NCBI RefSeq assembly: GCF_000317085.1
Contig: NC_019702.1
Span: forward strand, 2,944,394-3,008,393
Source: Synechococcus sp. PCC 7502
Lineage (GTDB): Bacteria > Cyanobacteriota > Cyanobacteriia > Pseudanabaenales > Pseudanabaenaceae
DNA: 64,000 nt
Direction: 5' to 3'
Shown here: positions 8,649 through 18,221 of the stretch, in pieces
How the letters are laid out: every line of letters begins with the position of its first letter
Numbering within the stretch: position 1 is the stretch's first letter
Program-made: the position numbers and the translations under genes
Notes under the pieces: generated by a model
What the model was told of the DNA's origin: nothing
Databases searched by the model: none
The model's input: the letters and a program-made list of their open reading frames with translations, nothing else

Positions 8649-9938
8649 ATGAAAAAAGTTCTAGCGATTATTTTAGGCGGGGGTCAAGGTTCCAGACTCT
8701 ACCCATTGACAAAGCGACGTGCCAAACCTGCTGTGCCTTTGGCTGGAAAGTACCGACTAATCGACATCCCCGTTAGTAACTGTATTAACTCTGATATCGA
8801 AAAAATTTACGTTCTGACGCAATTTAACTCTACGTCTCTGAATAGACATATTAACCAAACCTATCGCACCTCTTCATTTTCCGATGGGTTTGTCGATATT
8901 TTAGCGGCTCAACAAACTCCTGATAACCCTGAATGGTTCCAAGGTACTGCTGATGCCGTGCGTCAATATTTATGGCTACTAGAGGTTGCCGATGTAACTG
9001 AGTACCTAATATTATCGGGTGATCAACTGTATCGCATGGACTACCGAGAGTTTGTGGAACGGCACCGTAGCACTGGGGCAGACATTACCCTATCGGTGTT
9101 ACCCGTGGATCAAAAGAAAGCCTCCGCCTTTGGCATTCTCAAAATTGATGATTCGGGCAAAGTTATAGATTTTCGTGAAAAACCCAAGGGGGAACTGCTA
9201 GAGCAAATGCAAGTTGACACTACTACCCTAGGACTTGATCCCGACTCCGCACGGGCTAATCCTTACATTGCTTCCATGGGAATTTATGTATTCAAAAAAG
9301 AAGCACTGATCGCTTTACTGAGCGAAAACAAAGATAATACTGACTTTGGTAAAGAAATTATTCCCCAGGCGATCGGGCGTTATAACGTGCAGGCGTTTTT
9401 ATTCTCAGACTATTGGGAAGATATAGGGACAATTGAGTCTTTTTACAATGCTAATCTTGACCTAACCCGTCATCCTAAGCCACCTTTCAGCCTCTACAAA
9501 GCTGATGCTCCCATCTATACCCGTCCTCGATACTTACCACCCAGTAAAGTAATAGATTCTCAGATTACCGACTCAATTATCAGTGATGGTTGCATTTTGG
9601 AGCGATGCACTGTTAGGCATTCAGTACTAGGAATACGGATTAATATTGGTGCTGGTTCAGTAATTGAAGACACTCTGGTTATGGGTTCTGACTTTTATCA
9701 AACTCCCTCAGAGTACGAAGCGGATATTCGAGATGGTAATGTTCCCATTGGTATTGGTGAAAATACAATTATTCGGCGGGCAATTGTGGATAAAAACGCT
9801 CGTATTGGTAAGAATGTCAAAATTATCAATAAAGATGGGGTTGATAACGCTAACCACGAAAACTTAGGTTACACGATCTGTGGTGGCATTGTCGTAATCC
9901 TAAAGGGAGCAGTAATTCCAGATAACACAGTAATTTAG
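8649..9938 (+). CDS. glgC: glucose-1-phosphate adenylyltransferase
   Basis: 429 aa, as in cyanobacterial ADP-glucose pyrophosphorylases. It makes ADP-glucose from ATP and glucose-1-phosphate, the committed step of glycogen synthesis. The nucleotide-binding [20 protein letters not shown] is at residues 8-27, followed by [17 protein letters not shown], the substrate region [11 protein letters not shown] and FREKPKG. The C-terminal left-handed beta-helix holds hexapeptide-like repeats ([15 protein letters not shown]). Plant and cyanobacterial family members are activated by 3-phosphoglycerate and inhibited by phosphate; that is family knowledge, not shown here. Confidence 0.97.
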   Translation: MKKVLAIILGGGQGSRLYPLTKRRAKPAVPLAGKYRLIDIPVSNCINSDIEKIYVLTQFNSTSLNRHINQTYRTSSFSDGFVDILAAQQTPDNPEWFQGTADAVRQYLWLLEVADVTEYLILSGDQLYRMDYREFVERHRSTGADITLSVLPVDQKKASAFGILKIDDSGKVIDFREKPKGELLEQMQVDTTTLGLDPDSARANPYIASMGIYVFKKEALIALLSENKDNTDFGKEIIPQAIGRYNVQAFLFSDYWEDIGTIESFYNANLDLTRHPKPPFSLYKADAPIYTRPRYLPPSKVIDSQITDSIISDGCILERCTVRHSVLGIRINIGAGSVIEDTLVMGSDFYQTPSEYEADIRDGNVPIGIGENTIIRRAIVDKNARIGKNVKIINKDGVDNANHENLGYTICGGIVVILKGAVIPDNTVI

Positions 9939-9975
9939 CTGTTATTAAATTGAACATAATTAAACATATTAGGGC

Positions 9976-9997
9976 ATGGGGAAATCTTCTTCTCCAT
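9976..9997 (+). terminator. possible terminator hairpin after glgC
   Basis: ATGGGGAA and TTCTCCAT pair over 8 bp (one G-T) around a 6-nt loop, 38 bp after the glgC stop. No clear T-run follows, so a Rho-independent role is uncertain. Confidence 0.35.
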
Positions 9998-10113
9998 TTA
10001 TAAAGCTGTCTTGATGTTTTGAATACGTCCATAGGAACTACTATAAAGATTAGACTTAGGTATAACTTAATTCCAATTAGTATATAGAGATATTTTAGGG
10101 AGAGTCGAGATTT

Positions 10114-11118
10114 ATGAAACTTGTGGCACTGCAAAGCCTTTTAGATAATGCAACATTTGCCATTTTGTTTGTCACTATGCTGCTGTATTGGGTTAGTGCG
10201 GCTTTTCCTCAAATTCCTTATTTGGCTCAAAGTGGAACTGCGGGAATGGCGATCGCTAATTTAAGTATTTTTGTCTTGTTAGCAGCCCGATGGCTAGACG
10301 CTGGCTATTTCCCTTTGAGTAACTTATACGAGTCTCTGTTCTTTTTAGCATGGGGAATCACGGCAATGCACCTGATCGCAGAAAGTATGGGGAGTAAAAA
10401 TCTGCATACTAAAACTTTGATTGGTGTATTTACCGCAACCATTGCTATGGGAATTACCGCCTTTGCCGCTTTGAGTTTACCTGAAAATATGCAGGGAGCG
10501 GAGCCTTTAGTCCCAGCTTTGAAATCTAATTGGCTGATGATGCACGTTTCGGTAATGCTTTTAAGCTATTCGGCGTTGATGGTGGGTAGTTTATTGGCGA
10601 TCGCCTTTTTGGTTATTAGCCGCGATCAAAAGATTATGCTTAAGGGTAATTCCCTTGGTAACGGTAGTAATTTACGCCAGCAGACCCAAGGTATTAGTAG
10701 TTTTAATTCTGAGCTAAATATAGAATCCTCAAAAAATCAAAACAATGGGGCAGTGACTACTTTAACTTTACCTACGGGTGTCTTAGCGATCGAGCGACTG
10801 ACCCTTAGCGAAACCTTGGATAATCTTAGTTATCGCATGATTGGTTTAGGATTTCCGCTATTAACCATTGGTATTATTGCGGGTGGAGTCTGGGCAAATG
10901 AGGCTTGGGGTTCCTATTGGAGTTGGGATCCTAAGGAAACATGGTCGTTAATTACTTGGTTAGTATTTGCTGCCTATTTACATATGCGGATTACCAAAGG
11001 TTGGCAGGGTAAAAGACCAGCTATGTTGGCAAGTGGTGGTTTATTGGTAATTTGGACTTGCTATTTGGGGGTTAACTTGATGGGCAAGGGATTACATAGT
11101 TATGGCTGGTTTTTATAG
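10114..11118 (+). CDS. ccsB: c-type cytochrome biogenesis protein CcsB (CcsA/Ycf5 type)
   Basis: 334 aa, polytopic, with about eight membrane segments. The C-terminal tryptophan-rich WWD motif is clear ([20 protein letters not shown]), with conserved histidines in [21 protein letters not shown] and [10 protein letters not shown]. It is the haem-handling subunit of system II cytochrome c maturation, exporting haem and helping attach it to apocytochromes such as cytochrome f on the lumenal side. Plastid naming calls it CcsA (Ycf5); many bacterial annotations call it CcsB. A hydrophilic insert at about residues 180-225 is rich in Asn, Ser and Gln. The ATG has a strong AGGGAGAG site 13 bp upstream. 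Confidence 0.93.
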   Translation: MKLVALQSLLDNATFAILFVTMLLYWVSAAFPQIPYLAQSGTAGMAIANLSIFVLLAARWLDAGYFPLSNLYESLFFLAWGITAMHLIAESMGSKNLHTKTLIGVFTATIAMGITAFAALSLPENMQGAEPLVPALKSNWLMMHVSVMLLSYSALMVGSLLAIAFLVISRDQKIMLKGNSLGNGSNLRQQTQGISSFNSELNIESSKNQNNGAVTTLTLPTGVLAIERLTLSETLDNLSYRMIGLGFPLLTIGIIAGGVWANEAWGSYWSWDPKETWSLITWLVFAAYLHMRITKGWQGKRPAMLASGGLLVIWTCYLGVNLMGKGLHSYGWFL

Positions 11119-11179
11119 ATGGTTTACAGTATATTTTTAGAATATTTTTAGAAAGCTTCACACTAACCTTATTAAATTT

Positions 11180-11629
11180 ATGGCATTAATCGCTGGAAAT
11201 AAAATTGTCAATGACCTTGAAGCCGCAGGTGCCTTAGCTATGTATGTGCCACCAGAAGGTGGGTATGAAGGTCGGTATCAAAGACGGGTTCGCAACGCAG
11301 GCTATGACATCCTATCAATTACCGCAAGGGGTCTGGGGGATGTATCTAGCTTCTTAACGGGAGTACATGGGGTGAGACCATCCCATTTGGGAAAAAAAGC
11401 TATAGTTACTTATTTCTTGCCCCCTAAAATTCAGTATCGCCTTGCCAGTTTACCCCCTAATTCTAAAGGTTTAGTGGTGTGGTTGGGGGAAGGTAAGTTT
11501 TTAACTCGCCAAGAACTTGAAGTAATTAGCCAGATTCCTGCCAAGTTCAAAAATGTTAAGGTTGTAATTGAGTTGGGTAGTGCCAGAGAGGTAATTTGGT
11601 CACCTTTAGTCCAAGCGATCGCTGCTTAG
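11180..11629 (+). CDS. ndhN: NAD(P)H-quinone oxidoreductase subunit N
   Basis: 149 aa. It has the NdhN hallmarks GGYEGRYQRRVRNAGYDI, ARGLGDVSSFLTGVHGVRP and LPPNSKGLVVWLGEG. NdhN is a peripheral subunit of the cyanobacterial/plastid NDH-1 photosynthetic complex I, on the arm near the ferredoxin site, which drives cyclic electron flow and respiration. It is slightly shorter than some homologues because the loop after HLGKK is compact. It lies 61 bp after ccsB in the same direction and just before the adenylate-kinase-like gene. Confidence 0.95.
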   Translation: MALIAGNKIVNDLEAAGALAMYVPPEGGYEGRYQRRVRNAGYDILSITARGLGDVSSFLTGVHGVRPSHLGKKAIVTYFLPPKIQYRLASLPPNSKGLVVWLGEGKFLTRQELEVISQIPAKFKNVKVVIELGSAREVIWSPLVQAIAA

Positions 11630-11655
11630 AAACTAGAAATATAAAGCAGGAAAAT

Positions 11656-12207
11656 ATGGCAAGGCTGATTATACTGGGCGCATCTGGCTCTGGGCGTACT
11701 ACGCAGGCTCAAATATTAAAAAACCTGTTAGATTCTGATCATATATCTACAGGGCAACTTTTAAAACAGGCGATCGCCTCAAGTTCTGATCTAGGAGAAT
11801 CTGTGCGGCAGTATGTGGAGTTGGGGGAATATGCACCTGACGATACAATGATAAACCTGATTAAATCACTATTTTCCCAGACCAATTATCCACCAGCATG
11901 GATTTTAGAAGGCTATCCTCGTACTGCCTTTCAAGCGGAGGAGCTAGATTTCTTTCTAGCAGAACTAGATCAACCTATAGATTTAGTCTTTTATTTAGAT
12001 GCTCCTGTATCAGTACTTACAGAAAGATTGGTTAAGGATCAGGATCAAGATTTAAGTCCTGAAGTGATCAGTCGCCAAATTGAATTATTTCATACCCGTA
12101 CTACGCCGCTTTTAGAGTATTACGACTATAAGAAAAAGCTTCTTACCATTGATGCTTCAGGAGATATAGATACAGTTAGCCAATTAATTCAGCAGCATTT
12201 AAGCTAA
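11656..12207 (+). CDS. adenylate kinase-like nucleoside monophosphate kinase (P-loop Lys to Arg)
   Basis: 183 aa from the ATG at 11656, which has an AGGAAA site; a GTG 20 codons upstream would overlap ndhN. The fold is adenylate kinase-like: P-loop GASGSGRTTQA (residues 8-18), NMP-binding HISTGQLLKQAI, the DGFPRT-equivalent EGYPRTAFQAEELD, and a short lid. The invariant P-loop lysine (GxxGxGK) is arginine at residue 14. In adenylate kinases this lysine holds the phosphates, so catalysis may be weak or altered. It is probably a paralogue of the housekeeping Adk, which normally sits by the ribosomal genes. It lies 3 bp upstream of dprA. Confidence 0.75.
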   Translation: MARLIILGASGSGRTTQAQILKNLLDSDHISTGQLLKQAIASSSDLGESVRQYVELGEYAPDDTMINLIKSLFSQTNYPPAWILEGYPRTAFQAEELDFFLAELDQPIDLVFYLDAPVSVLTERLVKDQDQDLSPEVISRQIELFHTRTTPLLEYYDYKKKLLTIDASGDIDTVSQLIQQHLS

Positions 12208-12210
12208 GCG

Positions 12211-13380
12211 ATGGAAAGGGCATACTGGCTGGCATGGTCAACTATTCCCAGAATTGGCTCTGTGCTTTTAAAGCGAATTTATCAAAGATTTGGTTCCCTA
12301 GCAACAGCATGGCAAGCATCGGGGCAGGAATTAGCAGAAGTTGAAGGCTTAGGCTCTCAAACTATAGAGGGTATAATTTCATCTCGATCTAAAATTGATC
12401 CCCGTGAACTTATTGATCTGCATACAGTTAAAAATCCTCATTTCTGGACTCCTGCCGACTCGAAATATCCCCAACTACTATGGGAAATACCCGATCCGCC
12501 CCCAGTTTTGTATTATCAGGGAAATATACAGACTTGGGCAGAAGAGTCAGCGATCGCTATCATTGGCACTAGAAATCCTAGTAGCTATGGACGCAAGTGG
12601 GCAAAAAAAATTGCGAGGGCTTTAGCAGAGAGTGGTTTTGTCGTGGTGTCTGGTTTAGCGGAGGGCATTGATGCTGAATCTCATCACAGTTGTTTAGAAG
12701 TGGGGGGAACTACATTAGCAGTGGTTGGTACGGGTGTAGATCGAATTTATCCCCCTAAGCATCTTCAGCTATATCAAGAGGTTCAGCGATCAGGCTTAGT
12801 GATTAGCGAATATCCGCAAGGCACAGGTCCCGAAAAATCCCATTTTCCCCAACGTAATCGCATTATTGCAGGTTTATGCAGAGCAAGTATTGTGATTGAA
12901 GCTCCCAGCCGATCAGGGGCTTTGATTACTGCTCACCAAGCCAACGAATATGGGCGAGATGTCTATGCTCTACCCGGCTCCTTAGATATAGAGCAAGCTC
13001 ATGGCTGCCTACAGTTAATTAACCGAGGCGCACAGGTTATTTTAGGTATAGATGAATTACTAGAAAGTCTGGGGGCAATGCCACAACTCGATATAGGTAT
13101 AGATTTAAATCTACATTCCGAATCCAATGCTCAGAAGTTAACTAAAAAAGGAAGTTCTAAAAAAACAGCGATCGCCACCCCAGAATTAGATTTATCTACC
13201 CTAGACCCTTTTCAACAAAAAATTATGCAGGTTTTAAGCTTTGATGAATTAAAAAGTTTAGATCGCCTAGTCCTAGAATCGGGTTTAACTTCGAGTGAGG
13301 TGTCCTTGGCTTTATTACAACTGGAAATGAACGGAGCGATCGCCCAATCTGCAGGGATGAGATATTCACGATTACTGTAG
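12211..13380 (+). CDS. dprA: DNA-processing protein DprA
   Basis: 389 aa. DprA (Smf) loads RecA on incoming single-stranded DNA during natural transformation. There is an N-terminal helix-hairpin-helix region (IPRIGSVLLKRIYQRFG, AEVEGLGSQTIEGI), the central Rossmann-like domain (AIIGTRNPSSYGRKWAKKIA, VVSGLAEGIDAESH, HFPQRNRIIAGL, ALITAHQANEYGRDVYALPG), and a C-terminal winged-helix DML1-type domain (DRLVLESGLTSSEVSLALLQL). It starts 3 bp after the adenylate-kinase-like gene. A ComF homologue at 54138 fits a competence gene set, although the two are far apart. Confidence 0.95.
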   Translation: MERAYWLAWSTIPRIGSVLLKRIYQRFGSLATAWQASGQELAEVEGLGSQTIEGIISSRSKIDPRELIDLHTVKNPHFWTPADSKYPQLLWEIPDPPPVLYYQGNIQTWAEESAIAIIGTRNPSSYGRKWAKKIARALAESGFVVVSGLAEGIDAESHHSCLEVGGTTLAVVGTGVDRIYPPKHLQLYQEVQRSGLVISEYPQGTGPEKSHFPQRNRIIAGLCRASIVIEAPSRSGALITAHQANEYGRDVYALPGSLDIEQAHGCLQLINRGAQVILGIDELLESLGAMPQLDIGIDLNLHSESNAQKLTKKGSSKKTAIATPELDLSTLDPFQQKIMQVLSFDELKSLDRLVLESGLTSSEVSLALLQLEMNGAIAQSAGMRYSRLL

Positions 13381-13432
13381 GTTGATTTTGATGAGCTTAT
13401 AATAGTTGCAATCGAAATTAAGTTAACTAGAT

Positions 13433-13966
13433 ATGTCCTTAATTACTCTTTCACCTCAACCAAACGCTCAGAAAGTTTGGACAGATGCTGAATTAATGGC
13501 TTTACCAGAAGGTAACTGCTATGAGCTTGTGAATGGAGAATTAATTGATATGGGTAACTCAGGAGCTTTACATGGTTATACTTGCAGCATTTTAGTAATG
13601 GCTTTAATGAATTACATTTTACCCAGAGGTCTGGGAATTATTTTGGATTCCAGCACAGCCTTTACTATGAAAAATGGCAACAGGCGATCGCCCGACATTT
13701 CCTTTGTCTCTAAAACTCAACTGCAAGGACTTACGGAATTACCCGAAGGCTTTTTGGATGGTGCACCTGATTTAGCGATCAAAGTTCTTTCTTCCAGTAG
13801 CACTATTGCTGAAATCGATCAAAAAATTATGGAATACTTTGATAATGGCTCTCGTTTAGTTTGGGTGATTAATCTTAAGCTTCATGCGGATGTCTTAGAT
13901 GGAGAAGAGGTTATTTCTGGTTTTACTATGCCATTGTCAGATTTATTCCAAAAGTTATCATTTTGA
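13433..13966 (+). CDS. Uma2 family endonuclease-like protein (DUF820)
   Basis: 177 aa. Typical Uma2 features are the N-terminal WTDAELMALPEGNCYELVNG, the catalytic-like RRSPDISFV and PDLAIKVLS, and YFDNGSRLVWVINL. The fold is PD-(D/E)XK-like. Uma2 genes are multiplied in cyanobacterial genomes and their biological role is unproven. The Ile-Lys-Val pattern (AIKVLS) replaces the more common AVEVLS, so one acidic residue of the usual core is changed to Lys. A second, divergent Uma2 lies at 39240. Confidence 0.88.
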   Translation: MSLITLSPQPNAQKVWTDAELMALPEGNCYELVNGELIDMGNSGALHGYTCSILVMALMNYILPRGLGIILDSSTAFTMKNGNRRSPDISFVSKTQLQGLTELPEGFLDGAPDLAIKVLSSSSTIAEIDQKIMEYFDNGSRLVWVINLKLHADVLDGEEVISGFTMPLSDLFQKLSF

Positions 13967-14058
13967 TTAGGAAGCTTTCTTCTTTTTAGTCAATCGCTTA
14001 ACGATAATTTGCTGGCTAAACTGGTGTAATCCAAAGCTTTATTACAAATTAATTGAGG

Positions 14059-14862
14059 TTACTTAAATTCCTGAATTGGTGAGGCATTAACTTGGGCAAT
14101 GAAAGTTTTAGAATCTAAGCCCTTACGATCTTTAAATGCTTCATTAATCACATTCCCTCGTTCTTGAATCGCCACAGTATCTTGGGGATTAGCAGTAATC
14201 CAGCTAGTATAAGCATCTAAAGCATCATACCAGTAGCCATTGCTGGCATAGATTCTGGCACGTTCTAGGTTGTTTTTAGCAGCATCTAGGGCAATTTTAA
14301 TTTGAGGAGGTAGGACTGTATAAGCGAGGATGCCGTTAGCTGTGACTTCTTGTCCAGAAAGCCATTTACACTTAACGCCCCAACGGTGATTACTATTGCC
14401 ACTAAGAGACTGGGGAACTTGGAATTTAAACAGTCCACCTTTAGTTATAGTGATTTCCTGTTCGAGAATGATCTTAGAATCGGCTGCGGCGGTTTCCTGT
14501 AAAAAGAAGGTGAGTTTATAGTCTTGGGACTCAGGTAAAATCATATTCCAATAGACCGTAGGACGATCGGAGGCAGTTCTAGCTCCATCTTCGGGAACCA
14601 TGAGAGCTAAAATTGGCAAAAATTTCCCTCCCGAACTTTCAAAGCCTGCGGGATCATCTTTAAGCCTGACACTACCTCCAGTTCCAGCCGTTTTGGGTAA
14701 ACCTAGCCCATACATAGCTTGATTAAGTTTCTGGGCAATAATCTGCACTTGGGATGTCCACGGATTAGCGATCGCCCCACTAATAATCACACCTATGCCA
14801 ATTCCAGAAATACTAACAATACTAAGAACTCCTAACCCAACTTTGATCCAAATCATATTCAT
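14059..14862 (-). CDS. DUF928 domain protein, exported
   Basis: 267 aa with an N-terminal hydrophobic segment (residues 4-30) that is a signal peptide or anchor. The DUF928 core follows: LPILALMVPEDGARTASDRPT, VYWNMILPESQDYKLTFFL and the paired GLFKFQVP. The C-terminus has a TPR-like helical pair (LDAAKNNLERARIYASNGYWYDALDAY). DUF928 proteins are common in filamentous cyanobacteria and often accompany CHAT or adhesion-type proteins, but their function is unknown. It stands alone between two opposite-strand genes. Assignment to the family is firm; function is open. Confidence 0.8.
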   Translation of the reverse strand: MNMIWIKVGLGVLSIVSISGIGIGVIISGAIANPWTSQVQIIAQKLNQAMYGLGLPKTAGTGGSVRLKDDPAGFESSGGKFLPILALMVPEDGARTASDRPTVYWNMILPESQDYKLTFFLQETAAADSKIILEQEITITKGGLFKFQVPQSLSGNSNHRWGVKCKWLSGQEVTANGILAYTVLPPQIKIALDAAKNNLERARIYASNGYWYDALDAYTSWITANPQDTVAIQERGNVINEAFKDRKGLDSKTFIAQVNASPIQEFK

Positions 14863-15071
14863 AACTTTAATAATTCTGATACTGAAGAAGCTCTTAACTC
14901 TTTAAATGCTATGTGCCAATTGATTTTTTGATTATGTCAGCAAAGTATAAGGTCAATAATTGTTCTGAGTCACAAAGATTAACTGTATTTAATCACAGCA
15001 AGGCGAAAGGTAGATAAACTTGATACACTATCCTCTCAGTGGCGATCGCTCGATTTGAGGAAAATTTTAGA

Positions 15072-15968
15072 ATGTTTGCTTACATTACTTCATTAGTGAT
15101 TTTTGCGGGAATATTAGCTCTGTTTAGCCTAGGGCTAAATTTACAATGGGGCTTTGCAGGGTTGGTTAACTTTGGACATGTGGCATTTATGACTGTGGGT
15201 GCCTATAGTACGGTACTTTTAACCTTAAATGGAGTGCCTTTGCTCTTAGCAGTAGCGATCGCCTCTGGATTATCGGCATTACTAGGTTTAATTATTGCTG
15301 CCATTACCCTACGCCTGCGGGATGATTACCTAGCGATCGTCACCATTGGCATCTCAGAAATTATCCGCTTGATTTCTAAAAATGAAGAGTGGTTAACCCG
15401 AGGTACAAGGGGGATTCAAAGCTATCCGATTCCTTGGTCAAAGACTCTAGTCATTGACTACCAAAAACCTGTATTGGCTCTGCTTTTGATCATGGTAATT
15501 GGTGTAATTTATTGGCGACTAGAGTGGTTAGTGCGATCACCTTGGGGTCGAGTATTGAAAGCAATTCGTGAAGATGAAGAGGTAGCAAAGGCTTTAGGTA
15601 AAAATGTGTTTTGGTATAAGGTACAGGCATTTGTGATTGGTGGCGCGATCGCTGGCATTTCTGGAGCGTTTTACGCATGGCAACTAACTACTATTTATCC
15701 CGAATCCTTTCAGCAGGAAATCACGTTTCGAGCATGGACAATCGTAACCATTGGCGGCGCAGGTAGTAATTTGGGCGTACTAATTGGCTCAGTAATATTT
15801 CAAATTTATAATGTGATTTTCCGCTTTTTACCCGATGCCATTCGTTTAGATGGGGGTAAATTCGAGGCAATTCAACTCATGCTCATTGGCTTAACTTTAA
15901 TTTTGCTTATGGTCTGGAGACCTCAGGGAATTTTAGGTAATAAAGATGAATTGACATTAACTCGATAA
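15072..15968 (+). CDS. branched-chain/neutral amino-acid ABC permease, LivM-like
   Basis: 298 aa from the ATG at 15072, preceded by GAGG at 15057-15060; a GTG 11 codons upstream is an alternative. It has eight or more hydrophobic segments, with the LivM hallmarks LNLQWGFAGLVNFGHVAFM near the N-terminus, LRLRDDYLAIVTIGISEIIR, and SPWGRVLKAIREDEEVAKALG, the cytoplasmic coupling loop. It probably serves a NatD-type neutral amino-acid importer. The other subunits (LivH, ATPases, binding protein) are not adjacent, as often in cyanobacteria. A second LivM-like permease at 38069 is quite different in sequence. Confidence 0.9.
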   Translation: MFAYITSLVIFAGILALFSLGLNLQWGFAGLVNFGHVAFMTVGAYSTVLLTLNGVPLLLAVAIASGLSALLGLIIAAITLRLRDDYLAIVTIGISEIIRLISKNEEWLTRGTRGIQSYPIPWSKTLVIDYQKPVLALLLIMVIGVIYWRLEWLVRSPWGRVLKAIREDEEVAKALGKNVFWYKVQAFVIGGAIAGISGAFYAWQLTTIYPESFQQEITFRAWTIVTIGGAGSNLGVLIGSVIFQIYNVIFRFLPDAIRLDGGKFEAIQLMLIGLTLILLMVWRPQGILGNKDELTLTR

Positions 15969-16059
15969 GCTAGTATGCCAATACGCTAAGATAAAATACT
16001 CAACAGCCAGTTGTATCCAAATTAGTATTTAGGTTTATCCGAGATAGAAGAAATATAAA

Positions 16060-17490
16060 ATGAAAGTCACCGTAGAGAAACTCCCTGCCAGTCAAGTTAG
16101 TTTTGACATTGAAATTGAGGGAGAGAAGTCCCAAGCCGTATACGATCGCTCCGTTAAGCAATTAAGTCAGTCTGTTAACGTTCCTGGGTTTCGCAAAGGC
16201 AAAGCCCCCCGTGAATTAGTCCTACGTCAAATTGGTAAGGATAAACTTAAGGCAAATATCCTAGAAGAAGTACTACAAAATGCCTTAAATGAAGTAATCA
16301 AAGAACATTCAGATATTCAGGCGATCGGTAGCTTTGATCTTGGTACTTCCTTTGAAGACCTATTTAGTACCTTTGTAATTGGCGCACCTCTCCAATTTAA
16401 AGCCTCTATTGATGTGCATCCCGAAGTCGAGCTTAAGCAATACAAAGACCTAAGTGTTAAAGCCGAACAAGTTGATCCCGACTTAACCCAAGCTGATAAG
16501 ACCCTCCACGAATATCAAATTAGAAAATCTACGGTAGTTCCCGTCGAAGATCGGGCGATCGCCATTGATGATCTTGTAACCATTGACTTTAAGGTTTTAG
16601 ATGCTGCAGGTAACGAAATCGAAAATGCCACAGAAAATGGCTTTGTACTTAGTATTGAAACAGAAACAGACGAGTTCATAGACGGAGTGGCTGAAAACCT
16701 AATCGGGGTAAACCTTGGTGAAACCAAAGAAATTGTGATCAATCTACCCGAAGGCTACTTTAATCCCGGACAGCCAGAGCAACCTGCAACTTTTATTGCC
16801 ACTGTCACCGACATTAAAGCCCGAGAACTGCCCGAACTAGATGATGAATTTGCTAAGTCCATTAGTGCCAAAGAAACGATCGCAGAACTACGAGCATATT
16901 TAGAACAAAGAGCTATTGATGAGGCTAAGGCTGAAGCTGAGGCTAATATCAACAAGGCTTTAATTAATGCTGTAGTCGAGAATATGGCAGAGGTAGAGTT
17001 GCCCAGCACCATGATTAACCGTGAGTCCGAGCGCATAGTCCAACAACAACTGGAATGGCTAACTCAAACCCCCGAAGGTGAAAAATTAGCTAAGCAACTG
17101 GTGACGAAGGAATTTGTCCAGAATTTAATCAGCAGTAACCAACCCGAAGCAATCATCCGCATTAAAAAAAGCTTGGCGATCGCCGAAATTGCCCGCCTAG
17201 AAAATATTACTGTGCCTAGGGCTGATGTTATAGATGGTGCCACTAAGCTTAGTCAAGAAGTTAATGATAAATCCATTGATTTTGAACTACTCAAGCAAGT
17301 AACCGAAGATGAAATCCTTACTACTAAGGTAGTGGAATGGTTAAAAGCAAACTCCACGATTGAAATTGTCCCTGCTGGTTCCTTACAACTGCCCGAGCCT
17401 GAAGCAGATGCTGAGGTCGATACAAATGTAGATATAGAAGTTGAAAGCCAAACTGTTGAAGTCGAGGTGCTTGCACCAGATCAAGCCTAA
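16060..17490 (+). CDS. tig: trigger factor
   Basis: 476 aa. The ribosome-binding signature GFRKGKAP is at residues 43-50, followed by a PPIase (FKBP-like) domain (IDDLVTIDFKVLDAAGNEIE...) and the helical chaperone C-domain (EYLEQRAIDEAKAEAEANI, VELPSTMINRESERI). It binds L23 at the ribosome exit and protects nascent chains. The last 35 residues are acidic and low-complexity (EADAEVDTNVDIEVE). It heads the conserved tig-clpP-clpX cluster, 73 bp from clpP. Confidence 0.97.
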   Translation: MKVTVEKLPASQVSFDIEIEGEKSQAVYDRSVKQLSQSVNVPGFRKGKAPRELVLRQIGKDKLKANILEEVLQNALNEVIKEHSDIQAIGSFDLGTSFEDLFSTFVIGAPLQFKASIDVHPEVELKQYKDLSVKAEQVDPDLTQADKTLHEYQIRKSTVVPVEDRAIAIDDLVTIDFKVLDAAGNEIENATENGFVLSIETETDEFIDGVAENLIGVNLGETKEIVINLPEGYFNPGQPEQPATFIATVTDIKARELPELDDEFAKSISAKETIAELRAYLEQRAIDEAKAEAEANINKALINAVVENMAEVELPSTMINRESERIVQQQLEWLTQTPEGEKLAKQLVTKEFVQNLISSNQPEAIIRIKKSLAIAEIARLENITVPRADVIDGATKLSQEVNDKSIDFELLKQVTEDEILTTKVVEWLKANSTIEIVPAGSLQLPEPEADAEVDTNVDIEVESQTVEVEVLAPDQA

Positions 17491-17563
17491 GATAACTATG
17501 TCCTTTCAAATTAGGGCATAATGTGTTGTAGATACCAAGAAGCGTGAATAAATGTAAGTAACA

Positions 17564-18208
17564 ATGATTGCAAATAACCTAATAAATAGCCAATATCATT
17601 CCTATGGGAATATTCAAAATAGCGAAATAGTACCAATGGTTGTGGAGCAGTCGGGGAAAGGTGAGCGCGCCTTTGACATCTTTTCACGCCTCTTGCGGGA
17701 ACGCATTATTTTTTTGGGTACAGAAGTAAATGACAGTGTTGCCAGTGTCATGATGTCGCAGCTCCTATTTTTAGAGGCTGAAGACCCCCAAAAGGACATT
17801 TATGTCTATATAAACTCTCCCGGTGGTTCAGTTACATCGGGGATGGCAATCTATGACACCATGCAGCATGTCCGCCCTGATGTTTCGACCATATGTATGG
17901 GCTTAGCTGCTAGTATGGGAGCGTTTTTATTGAGTGCTGGTGCTAAGGGTAAAAGGTTATCTCTGCCCAATTCTCGGATTATGATTCATCAACCCCTAGG
18001 AGGCGCAAGGGGGCAAGCCGTAGATATTGAAATTCAGGCAAAGGAAATTCTGTATCATAAGCGTACATTAAATAAACTGTTAGCCGAACATACAGGGCAA
18101 CCCCTTGATAAAATTGAGCAAGATACTGAAAGAGATTTCTTTATGTCTCCTGCAGAAGCGAAAAACTATGGTTTAATTGACCAAGTTTTGACGAAGCAAC
18201 CCCATTGA
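17564..18208 (+). CDS. clpP: ATP-dependent Clp protease proteolytic subunit
   Basis: 214 aa. The catalytic serine is in GLAASMGAF (Ser117) and the histidine in MIHQP (His142); the aspartate lies in the [10 protein letters not shown] region. The peptide-binding [19 protein letters not shown] is intact, so this is an active ClpP and not a ClpR. It forms the barrel that works with ClpX encoded 13 bp downstream. The first 24 residues may be cleaved, or translation may start at Met25; the family core begins at VPMVVEQ. Confidence 0.97.
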   Translation: MIANNLINSQYHSYGNIQNSEIVPMVVEQSGKGERAFDIFSRLLRERIIFLGTEVNDSVASVMMSQLLFLEAEDPQKDIYVYINSPGGSVTSGMAIYDTMQHVRPDVSTICMGLAASMGAFLLSAGAKGKRLSLPNSRIMIHQPLGGARGQAVDIEIQAKEILYHKRTLNKLLAEHTGQPLDKIEQDTERDFFMSPAEAKNYGLIDQVLTKQPH

Positions 18209-18221
18209 GTGAGATCAAACT

